A stretch of 13,388 bases of DNA from Bacteroidota bacterium (GTDB lineage Bacteria > Bacteroidota > Bacteroidia > Flavobacteriales_D > Crocinitomicaceae): positions 1 to 13,388 of the forward strand of contig JAJRQP010000079.1 of NCBI GenBank assembly GCA_024280195.1, written 5' to 3'. The translations under genes were made by a program, and so were the position numbers. A model generated the notes under the pieces. That model was not told where the DNA came from. It was given only the letters and a program-made list of their open reading frames with translations, and made no database searches. This document shows, one piece after another, positions 1 to 5,940 of the stretch (the stretch's first letter is position 1; each line of letters starts with the position of its first letter).

Positions 1-119
1 AAATAGTTCAAAATGAAAATTGGAATTCCCTCTCAATACCGAAAGGAAAATCTAAAGAGTACAATAAAGAAAAGTTTTCTAAACCGAAAAGAAAGGAACA
101 TTTTACGGACGACTTATAA
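1..119 (+). CDS. C-terminal fragment of an unidentified lysine-rich protein
   Basis: A reading frame is open from the window edge (first full codon at 3) to a TAA at 117-119. It gives about 38 residues that are rich in Lys, Glu and Ser and end in HFTDDL. The charged, low-hydrophobicity tail looks like the disordered end of a nucleic-acid-binding protein, such as a relaxase or helicase. That is only an impression and no domain is visible. It is followed by non-coding DNA and an IS3 remnant, so it may belong to a mobile or decayed region. A chance open frame of this length is also possible. Confidence 0.35.
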   Translation, partial: IVQNENWNSLSIPKGKSKEYNKEKFSKPKRKEHFTDDL

Positions 120-340
120 AGAAAAACTGGTTACAATAACTAAGCATACGAACTGCCGACAGGCCAAGTTTGTAAGCCGTGTTGACTAACCCGTTTTCAG
201 GATCTCCGCTGTTTCAATACATCTCTATGGTGAAAACGAACGATTCCTTGTTGGGTTTTGTTCATTTTTAAAATTGGATGTGATATAAAAAGTTGGACAC
301 TGAGTTAAGGTATAATTGTATAAAATGATCTTAGCAAAAT
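120..340. other. Gene-free stretch before the IS3 remnant
   Basis: No convincing reading frame is seen. A perfect 8-bp inverted repeat (CGTTTTCA at 192-199, TGAAAACG at 231-238) encloses a 31-nt loop. No U-tract follows directly, so it is not a clear terminator. The right part (about 293-340) holds the presumed end and leader of the IS3-family element. The segment at 145-260 is richer in G and C than its surroundings, and I could not assign it. Confidence 0.4.
293..310 (+). repeat. Probable left terminal inverted repeat of the IS3-family element
   Basis: The sequence TTGGACACTGAGTTAAGG lies 30 nt upstream of the orfA start codon. IS3-family elements have imperfect terminal repeats just outside orfA, and their tips begin with TG. 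The matching right end was not found downstream, in line with a truncated element. The assignment rests on position and general look, not on an alignment. Confidence 0.45.
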
Positions 341-580
341 ATGTCAAGAAGAAAATTTACAGCAAGTTTTAAGCTTAATGCTATAAAACTGGGCGAAGAA
401 AAAGAAAATGTTGCACAAGCAGCACGAGAACTAGGAGTTAAAGCTTCATTAATTCATCGTTGGAAGCGTGAACAACAAGAGTTCTCTCATATTAGTTTTC
501 GTTCGGGAATTGGGATTAGTGTTTTTGAAATGAAAACACTAGGTGGATCATACATCATTCAGAATAGACCAGTATTATGA
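341..580 (+). pseudogene. Truncated IS3-family transposase OrfA
   Basis: The first 47 or so residues are typical of IS3-family OrfA (HTH_Tnp_1). They begin MSRRKFTASFKLNAIKLGEE and continue into a helix-turn-helix with the A-A-R-E-L-G-V and L-I-H-R-W-K-R-E hallmarks (residues 27-44). A full OrfA is usually about 90-110 residues and continues into a leucine-zipper-like helix. Here similarity stops near position 481. The remaining 32 codons have no zipper, and there is no OrfB with a DDE catalytic domain afterwards. The element therefore keeps only its left end and cannot transpose. Its TGA overlaps the ATG of the next frame, probably by chance, where the deletion joined unrelated DNA. Confidence 0.75.
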
Positions 581-1053
581 TATACCCGTTAACAATAAAG
601 AAAAGTATAGTGGTCATTCAGAGTGGTTCAGAAGTTACTTCAGAACAACGTATCCTCAACCAGATAAATGAACATATGAAGCAATTCGGGATGTTCAAAC
701 ATGTATATCCCGATAATGAATTATTCTATTATAAGTTAGATCCAGTATCACTCTTCAGAAGGAGAGACCTTATTGGAAATGTTTCAATATCAATTTCGAG
801 CACTAAGCAAGAAATAGAAACAGTACTTAAAACAAATACTACTCGTATTCTTATTCCTTTAATTCTCTTATTAATAGGTATCCCTTTAATAGTAGGAAAC
901 CCATTCTCGTTTTCATTAAATGATAGACCGTTTATGTGGTTGATAATAGCAGCTGTACTGATATTATCAACGGTACAGTTTCTTTTGAGAAACATTGCGA
1001 TTAAAAGACTTAGTAATGAAATAAAAATGATAATACAGAATCAGAACAAATGA
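577..1053 (+). CDS. Small two-helix membrane protein of unknown function
   Basis: The product is 158 residues and I recognise no family. Residues 1-85 look like a soluble alpha/beta segment containing the stretch YKLDPVSLFRRRDLIGN. Two hydrophobic helices follow (about 91-107 and 119-137), joined by a short polar loop, and then a basic cytoplasmic-type tail. The first helix has no leading signal peptide, so the long N-terminal part is probably cytosolic. ATG 577 is the first start after an in-frame TAG at 565-567 and has no obvious ribosome site. Because it directly abuts the broken IS3 remnant, its original 5' end or promoter may have been lost. A gene on a decaying mobile segment is a reasonable alternative reading. 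Confidence 0.55.
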   Translation: MIYPLTIKKSIVVIQSGSEVTSEQRILNQINEHMKQFGMFKHVYPDNELFYYKLDPVSLFRRRDLIGNVSISISSTKQEIETVLKTNTTRILIPLILLLIGIPLIVGNPFSFSLNDRPFMWLIIAAVLILSTVQFLLRNIAIKRLSNEIKMIIQNQNK

Positions 1054-1156
1054 TTTTGTCATAATAATTCCTAAACTATTATGTTTCCCTCATTTTCGTC
1101 AACAGAATCAACAATTCCTTCTCCGAAGCTAAATCTAGTATAACAGCGAAGCGAAT

Positions 1157-2437
1157 CTAATCAACGATTAAAATATAATTATTCTTCTTCCCTTTTCCCA
1201 ATAACGCATACTTCCCATTAATCAGCACATCTTCCGTTACCAGAAATTGGTCATTCACCTTTTCTTTATTCACAGAAATAGCGTTTCCTTTCAATTCGCG
1301 TCTTGCTTCTCCGTTGGATTTTAAAAAACCTGTTTTTGCAGAAAGTGCATCAATGATTCCCAGTCCATTTTTAACATCTTCTCTCGAAACAGTTGCTTGA
1401 GGTACCCCTTCAAAAATAGCGAAGAAATCTTTTTCAGAAAGTGCTTTTAAATCATCAGAAGTTGATTTTCCAAATAATATTTTCGTTGCTGCAATAGCTG
1501 TTTTTAGAGCTTCCTCTCCGTGAACACGAATCGTAATGTCTTCTGCCAAGGCTTTTTGCAAAGCTCTCAAGTGTGGAGCATCACTGTGTTCTGAGATGAG
1601 CTGTGATATTTCTTCTTTGCTTTTTAATGTAAATATCTTGATGTAATTTTCTGCATCTGCATCCGAAGCATTTAGCCAATATTGGTAGAATTGATAAGGT
1701 GAAGTTCGTTCAGCATCTAGCCAAACATTTCCACCTTCTGTCTTACCGAATTTGGTTCCATCTGCTTTTTTAATCAAAGGAGTTGTAACAGCATAGGCTT
1801 CTCCGCCACCTTTTCTTCTGATTAATTCTGTTCCCGTCACAATATTTCCCCACTGGTCAGAACCGCCTAACTGAATGATGCAGTTCTTCTCCTTGTTCAA
1901 GTGGTAAAAATCATAACCTTGAACCAATTGGTACGAAAATTCTGTAAAAGACATCCCCGTTTCTAATCGTGATTTTACAGAATCTTTTGCCATCATATAA
2001 TTGACAGGAATATGCTTTCCAATATCTCGAATGAAGTCTAAAAAGGACATATCCTTGAACCAATCGTAATTGTTGACCATTTCCGCAGAATTCTCACCGC
2101 AATTAAAGTCTAAAAACTGTTCTAGTTGCTTGCGAACACCTTCCACATTCTTGTTTAAAGTATCTGTATCCAATAAATTTCTTTCTTGTGATTTTCCAGA
2201 AGGGTCACCCACCATACCTGTTGCTCCACCAACCAATGCATACGGTTTGTGACCCGCACGTTGAAAATGAACCAAGGTCATTATTTGCACCAAGCTTCCA
2301 ATGTGCAATGAATCAGCTGTTGGGTCAAAGCCAATATATCCTGCAGAAACTTTCTTTAAAAGTGCTTCCTCTGTTCCAGGCATCATGTCGTGGATCATTC
2401 CTCTCCACTGTAATTCTTTTATGAAATTCTTTGGCAT
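1157..2437 (-). CDS. tyrS: Tyrosine--tRNA ligase
   Basis: This class I aminoacyl-tRNA synthetase (426 residues, normal for bacterial TyrRS) charges tRNA-Tyr in the cytosol. The Rossmann catalytic domain has GFDPTADSLHIGSL, with the HIGH-type motif at 45-48. It also has the tyrosine-pocket segments YQLVQGYDF (about 169-177) and GGSDQWGN (191-198), and the KMSKS-type loop as KFGKT (229-233). The last 70 or so residues form an S4 RNA-binding domain, which contacts the tRNA. The start codon at 2437 fits the usual short N-terminal helix of the family. It lies 127 bp downstream of gldA on the same strand. The gap contains an octamer repeat array, so co-transcription is possible but not evident. No T-box is expected or seen in this phylum. 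Confidence 0.97.
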   Translation of the reverse strand: MPKNFIKELQWRGMIHDMMPGTEEALLKKVSAGYIGFDPTADSLHIGSLVQIMTLVHFQRAGHKPYALVGGATGMVGDPSGKSQERNLLDTDTLNKNVEGVRKQLEQFLDFNCGENSAEMVNNYDWFKDMSFLDFIRDIGKHIPVNYMMAKDSVKSRLETGMSFTEFSYQLVQGYDFYHLNKEKNCIIQLGGSDQWGNIVTGTELIRRKGGGEAYAVTTPLIKKADGTKFGKTEGGNVWLDAERTSPYQFYQYWLNASDADAENYIKIFTLKSKEEISQLISEHSDAPHLRALQKALAEDITIRVHGEEALKTAIAATKILFGKSTSDDLKALSEKDFFAIFEGVPQATVSREDVKNGLGIIDALSAKTGFLKSNGEARRELKGNAISVNKEKVNDQFLVTEDVLINGKYALLGKGKKNNYILIVD

Positions 2438-2454
2438 TTAATTCTGAGTTTAAA

Positions 2455-2550
2455 GAAGAACGTTAGAAGGATGGAGTTAAGAAGTTATAGAGCGACACAA
2501 ATCAGCTTCCTTCTTAACTTCTCCTATCTTAACTTCTCCTATTCTTAATT
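2455..2550. repeat. Octamer-phased intergenic array A (word AGTTAAGA)
   Basis: It lies between gldA and tyrS. Two exact 15-bp tandem copies (2513-2527 and 2528-2542) and a partial third read on the minus strand as alternating AGTTAAGA and (A)TAGGAGA words. They are spaced 8 or 7 bp apart. A copy in the other orientation lies at 2475-2484 (AGTTAAGAAG), exactly complementary to 2510-2519. A transcript could fold there as a 10-bp stem with a 25-nt loop. There is no U-tract, so it is not a standard terminator. Confidence 0.8.
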
Positions 2551-2564
2551 ATGTAATTCAATAT

Positions 2565-3467
2565 CTATTGTTGTGTCAAATTCTTAAACACTTCTTCAAG
2601 TGATTTCTCTTCTTTCTTCAATGTCAACGTCAGTAAGTTGTTTTCTTGTGCGAATTGGGCAATTACCTTTCTCAAATCAAGATCTTCTTTTGACTCCAAC
2701 AACCAACCTTCGTTTACTTTTCCAATCTTGCTTACAGCAGAAATTTTGCTAAGTTGTGATTTAGAAACGTTTCCATCAAATTCAACATAAACTGTTTGTA
2801 ATTTTGTGTCCAATCCAATAACGCTAGCCTTGTCATCAGCAACAATTTCTCCCTTATTGATAATCACTACGCGGTCGCAAATTGCTTCGACTTCCTGCAT
2901 GATATGCGTAGATAGCATTACCGTCTTTTCTTTCCCAATAGAGGTGATTAATTCTCTAATTTCTACCAATTGATTCGGGTCTAATCCAGAAGTTGGCTCA
3001 TCCAATATCAATACTTTTGGGTCGTGAATGATTGCTTGAGCCAGTCCAACTCTTTGTCGATATCCTTTAGAAAGTGCACCGATTTTCTTATTCTGTTCAA
3101 CTTCTAATCCAACCTTTTTAATCATGTCAGAAACACGATCTTTCACATCAGACATTTTGTAAATCTTCGCAACAAAAGCAAGGTATTCTTTCACATACAT
3201 ATCCAAATACAAAGGATTGTGCTCAGGAAGATACCCAATGATTTGCTTGGTGTTGAGCGAGTCCACCGTCACAGGCATGCCGCAAACAGAGACTTCACCT
3301 TCCGATGCAGAGATGTATCCTGTAAGAATCTTCATCGTTGTCGATTTTCCAGCTCCGTTAGGCCCTAAGAAACCAACAATTTCGCCATCTTTCACAGAGA
3401 ATGAAATATTCTTCACAGCAGCCTGTTCACCGTAATATTTGTATAGGTTTTTAACCTCTATTGACAT
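2565..3467 (-). CDS. gldA: ABC transporter ATPase, GldA-type
   Basis: This is a cytoplasmic nucleotide-binding subunit of an ABC transporter, 300 residues, close to Flavobacterium GldA in length and sequence. It has Walker A GPNGAGKST (35-43), signature LSKGYRQRV (132-140), Walker B VLILDEP (152-158) and the H-switch His188 (STHIM). The Q-loop position carries Glu (YLPEHNPLY, about 79-87), a feature I recall from GldA-like proteins. A C-terminal extension of about 80 residues after the ATPase core also fits. In gliding Flavobacteriia, GldA works with the membrane proteins GldF and GldG. Neither is adjacent here, so the partner is encoded elsewhere and another ABC-2 type export role cannot be excluded. 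The family assignment is firm; the gldA symbol is probable. The promoter probably lies in the divergent 269-bp gap shared with rsgA. Confidence 0.85.
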   Translation of the reverse strand: MSIEVKNLYKYYGEQAAVKNISFSVKDGEIVGFLGPNGAGKSTTMKILTGYISASEGEVSVCGMPVTVDSLNTKQIIGYLPEHNPLYLDMYVKEYLAFVAKIYKMSDVKDRVSDMIKKVGLEVEQNKKIGALSKGYRQRVGLAQAIIHDPKVLILDEPTSGLDPNQLVEIRELITSIGKEKTVMLSTHIMQEVEAICDRVVIINKGEIVADDKASVIGLDTKLQTVYVEFDGNVSKSQLSKISAVSKIGKVNEGWLLESKEDLDLRKVIAQFAQENNLLTLTLKKEEKSLEEVFKNLTQQ

Positions 3468-3508
3468 GTGTTTCGTTTTGAAAGGCGAATTTAGTAAATA
3501 TCAACGAA

Positions 3509-3572
3509 TTAATGATTCAATGTTCTAATGATTCAATGTTTTGATGTTTCAATGCTCTAATGATTCAATAGA
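3509..3572. repeat. Octamer-phased intergenic array B, left arm (NNAATGNT)
   Basis: Four consecutive 16-bp units (3509, 3525, 3541 and 3557) each consist of two 8-bp words, for example CTAATGAT followed by TCAATGTT. All eight octamers share a core close to AATG at the same phase. It lies upstream of gldA in the divergent gldA/rsgA spacer. Units one and two differ only in their first base. Confidence 0.85.
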
Positions 3573-3636
3573 TGCCCATCGGAGGTGCTATTGGCAAAAA
3601 AAAAGTATGAACGATCAATTCCTCCCAAGCACTTAT

Positions 3637-3721
3637 CAAATTAACATTTAAACATTGAATCCTTATGTCAATCTAGTACTCATCAACTTCACATTAAATC
3701 ATTAGAACATTGAAACATTGT
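3637..3721. repeat. Octamer-phased intergenic array B, inverted arms
   Basis: The same word family as at 3509-3572 recurs on the opposite strand. There are three octamers at 3637-3660 (minus-strand words such as ATTCAATG and TTTAAATG) and four at 3690-3721 (ACAATGTT, TCAATGTT, CTAATGAT, TTAATGTG). The arms face each other across about 65-120 bp. The last arm runs up to 2 bp before the rsgA -7 element, so it occupies the -33 and upstream promoter region. Confidence 0.8.
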
Positions 3722-3723
3722 TT

Positions 3724-3731
3724 TAACTTTG
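3724..3731 (+). promoter_or_regulatory. Probable rsgA promoter -7 element
   Basis: TAACTTTG matches the Bacteroidota sigma-A -7 consensus TAnnTTTG exactly. It ends 5 nt before the rsgA ATG at 3737, so transcription would begin at or very near the start codon, giving a leaderless or nearly leaderless mRNA. No TTG at the normal -33 spacing is seen. That region is occupied by the inverted octamer array. Confidence 0.6.
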
Positions 3732-3736
3732 CACCT

Positions 3737-4687
3737 ATGAAAACAAAAGGGGTCGTATTAAAATCAACCGGGAAATGGTATCACGTAGAATTGGAAGACG
3801 GTTCTATTGTGAATTGCCGTATTCGCGGAAAGATGCGATTGGACGAACTGAAATCGACGAACCCTGTTTCTGTGGGAGATGTCGTGATTTTGAATGATAC
3901 CATTGATGAAGAAGGAAATCGTTTGATTGAATCTTATGAGCCTCGACGAAACTACATCGTTCGGAAATCGACTAATTTGAGCAAGCAGAAGCAAATTTTA
4001 GCGGCAAATATCGACCGAGCTTATTTGTTGGTGACCATTCATTCTCCAGTGACGCACATTGCCTTTATTGACCGATTTTTGGTGTCTGCAGAATCGTTTC
4101 GTATCCCAACGACCTTACTTTTTAACAAGATTGACAATTATTCTCCAGAAGAATTGGAATACGTGGATGCTTTGATTGATTTGTATGCAAGAATTGGTTA
4201 TCCGGGGCATAAAATTTCTGCAGAGAATAAAGAGAATATCGACTTTCTGAAAGACGAAATAAAAGGGAAACAAGTAATGATTTCTGGGCACAGTGGGGTA
4301 GGGAAGAGCACTTTGGTGAATGCACTGGACGCTTCCATGAACATCAAAACGAATGAGATTTCGGATGCGCACAACCAAGGAAAACACACCACGACCTTTG
4401 CTGAAATGCACAAGTTGCAATCGGGAGGTTACATCATTGACACTCCTGGAATCCGTGCTTTCGGAATTGTTGATTTAGACAAAGCTGTGATTTCTCATTA
4501 CTTCCCAGAGATGCGGAAATTGATGGGAGAATGCAAATTCAACAACTGTCAACACATCAATGAACCGAAGTGCGCCGTGAAGGACGCAGTAGAGAATTTT
4601 GAGATTGATGAAAGCCGTTACCAGACCTATGTTCAACTCATGGAAGAAGACGAGGATGAGATTCACCGTAAAAATATTTTCGGATGA
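3737..4687 (+). CDS. rsgA: Small ribosomal subunit biogenesis GTPase RsgA
   Basis: This circularly permuted GTPase assists late maturation of the 30S subunit. The product is 316 residues. An N-terminal OB-fold (about 1-75) precedes the G motifs in the permuted order: G4 FNKID (129-133), G1 GHSGVGKST (184-192) and G3 DTPG (235-238). The C-terminal zinc module is complete, with Cys266, Cys271, His273 and Cys279. I chose ATG 3737 because homologues begin close to MKTKGVVLKSTGKWY. An in-frame TTG at 3710 would place nine extra codons across the -7 promoter element. The gene stops inside the ATG of dtd (ATGA at 4684-4687), so the two are translationally coupled. Confidence 0.95.
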   Translation: MKTKGVVLKSTGKWYHVELEDGSIVNCRIRGKMRLDELKSTNPVSVGDVVILNDTIDEEGNRLIESYEPRRNYIVRKSTNLSKQKQILAANIDRAYLLVTIHSPVTHIAFIDRFLVSAESFRIPTTLLFNKIDNYSPEELEYVDALIDLYARIGYPGHKISAENKENIDFLKDEIKGKQVMISGHSGVGKSTLVNALDASMNIKTNEISDAHNQGKHTTTFAEMHKLQSGGYIIDTPGIRAFGIVDLDKAVISHYFPEMRKLMGECKFNNCQHINEPKCAVKDAVENFEIDESRYQTYVQLMEEDEDEIHRKNIFG

Positions 4688-5133
4688 AAATTGTCTTACA
4701 GAGAATCACAAAGGCTTCTGTATCGGTTGATAGCACTGTTGTTGGGGAGATTGCAAAGGGAATGCTTATCCTCTTAGGAGTAGGACACGAGGATACAAAA
4801 GAGGATGCAGATTGGCTCGTTCAGAAAGTCACAGGCATGCGAATATTCTCCGATGAAGATGGTAAAATGAACCTTTCTTCTAAAGATGTTTCGGGAGAAT
4901 TTTTAGTCATCAGTCAGTTTACCTTGCATGCTTCCACTAAAAAAGGCAACCGACCAAGTTACATCAAAGCTGCCCGACCAGAAGTTGCCATTCCTTTGTA
5001 TGAATATTTCATTGAGCAACTAAAAACAGTCTCTCAGGGAAAAGTAGCAACGGGAGAATTTGGCGCAGACATGCAGGTCTCATTAATCAATGATGGACCG
5101 GTTACGATTGTTGTTGACTCGAGAAGTAAGTAG
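4684..5133 (+). CDS. dtd: D-aminoacyl-tRNA deacylase
   Basis: It hydrolyses D-amino acids (and mischarged glycine) from tRNA, protecting translation from D-residues. The 149-residue length is typical. The catalytic-site motifs are present: SQFTLHA (77-83) and the Gly-cisPro signature in NDGPVTI (136-142, Gly138-Pro139). The KKGNRPSY segment (86-93) is also characteristic. The start overlaps the rsgA stop by 4 nt, so both genes share the rsgA promoter. In many Flavobacteriales a MazG-like gene follows dtd directly (from memory). Here such a gene appears only at 8213, after two genes on the opposite strand. Confidence 0.95.
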   Translation: MKIVLQRITKASVSVDSTVVGEIAKGMLILLGVGHEDTKEDADWLVQKVTGMRIFSDEDGKMNLSSKDVSGEFLVISQFTLHASTKKGNRPSYIKAARPEVAIPLYEYFIEQLKTVSQGKVATGEFGADMQVSLINDGPVTIVVDSRSK

Positions 5134-5134
5134 G

Positions 5135-5222
5135 TGTTAGAATTATGAGGTTGATGGGTGTTAGGATTGTGAAGTTGATTCCTGTTAGAATTATGGATTA
5201 TTGAAGTTGGGAGGTGTTAGAC
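5135..5222. repeat. Octamer-phased intergenic array C, left arm (TGTTAG units)
   Basis: TGTTAG starts at 5135, 5159, 5183 and 5215, giving spacings of 24, 24 and 32 bp, all multiples of 8. Units read TGTTAGAATTATG followed by GGTTGAT- or AAGTTG-like words. The array follows the dtd stop codon almost directly. Copies in inverted orientation lie on the other side of the DUF6304-like gene (5885-5935). Confidence 0.8.
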
Positions 5223-5235
5223 CAGCTGCTAACGT

Positions 5236-5874
5236 TTAGCCTCGATAACCAATATTTTTAGGTCTGACTTCAAACTCAGGACAGGTATGACTTTCCGGAA
5301 CGATACTATCAAAATTAGCCATTAATTCCATGAAATCATCTTTACCTGAAACTTTAGCATATTCTGCTTTTATATTTTTATAACACATCATATCGCCCCA
5401 GAACTGTTGTCCATAGATACTATAGTCTGAGAATTTACAATTATAGCAGACTTGGCACTTAATGTTTGAAGGAAGTTCGTGATTAATTTGATTAATTGCA
5501 CCTTCAATAGTTCCTGCAGTTGACATGTCTATTTTAATGTCATTTATTTGAAGTTTACATTGGAGGAATGGGTTACTATAACCAATTTCATCATTTTTAA
5601 CGGTTAGATTACAATTTAGGTCAATATACCGGCACTCTTTATCTATGATAAATTTAAGAGACAATTTGAAAATTAATGAAAAGTTCGTTAAATAGTCATT
5701 CTTATCGAGCTCAAATCTTCTATCAATTAATTCTTTATTTAGAGGAGTGTAGTCACCCAAGAAGTGCGAATAAAATTCAGATCCATTAAATTTTAGATAC
5801 AATTTTTTTTCTTCTTGGTGTAAGATTCCTTCGAGCTTGCCCTTTTTGTCGGTATATTTAATTTTTTGTCTCAT
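5236..5874 (-). CDS. DUF6304-like protein with a four-cysteine motif
   Basis: The 212-residue product is probably cytosolic, with no signal peptide or membrane segment. The N-terminal 130 residues look like a beta-rich domain. The C-terminal part contains CQVCYNCKFSDYS (Cys140, 143, 146), FWGDMMCYKN (Cys164) and a closing TCPEF...GYRG (Cys198). From memory this C-terminal pattern (C-x-x-C, SDYS-x-YG, GDMMC, CPEF, GYRG) is that of the uncharacterised DUF6304 family. Cys143, 146, 164 and 198 could bind a metal. The gene lies 66 bp downstream of the phosphatase gene on the same strand and may be co-transcribed. No TAnnTTTG element of its own was found. Copies of repeat C flank it in inverted orientation, which suggests insertion as a unit. 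Its function is unknown. Confidence 0.75.
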   Translation of the reverse strand: MRQKIKYTDKKGKLEGILHQEEKKLYLKFNGSEFYSHFLGDYTPLNKELIDRRFELDKNDYLTNFSLIFKLSLKFIIDKECRYIDLNCNLTVKNDEIGYSNPFLQCKLQINDIKIDMSTAGTIEGAINQINHELPSNIKCQVCYNCKFSDYSIYGQQFWGDMMCYKNIKAEYAKVSGKDDFMELMANFDSIVPESHTCPEFEVRPKNIGYRG

Positions 5875-5884
5875 ATCAATTCTC

Positions 5885-5935
5885 TATAATTCATAATTCT
5901 AACAGGAGTCAACTTCCCAATTCATAATCCTAACA
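5885..5935. repeat. Octamer-phased intergenic array C, right inverted arm
   Basis: Read on the minus strand, two units begin TGTTAGGATTATG (from 5935) and TGTTAGAATTATG (from 5904), 31 bp apart. The second matches the left-arm unit at 5183-5201 in 18 of 19 positions. It fills the gap between the phosphatase stop and the DUF6304-like start. The two arms therefore face each other across that gene. Confidence 0.8.
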
Positions 5936-5940
5936 AGAAC

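Noticed and set aside
1060..1083. Terminator hairpin between the membrane protein and tyrS (CATAATA/TATTATG)
   Set aside because: The stem is only 7 AT pairs and lacks a proper U-tract, so it is too weak to call.
3710..3736. Upstream in-frame TTG start for rsgA
   Set aside because: It would translate through an exact -7 promoter element and the inverted repeat array, and homologues begin at the ATG at 3737.
4115..4420. Antisense reading frame of about 100 codons inside rsgA
   Set aside because: It has no recognisable domain, overlaps a strongly conserved gene completely and shows no promoter.
5135..5222. Array C as a CRISPR array
   Set aside because: Units are degenerate and adjacent, without unique spacers of constant length, and no cas genes are present.
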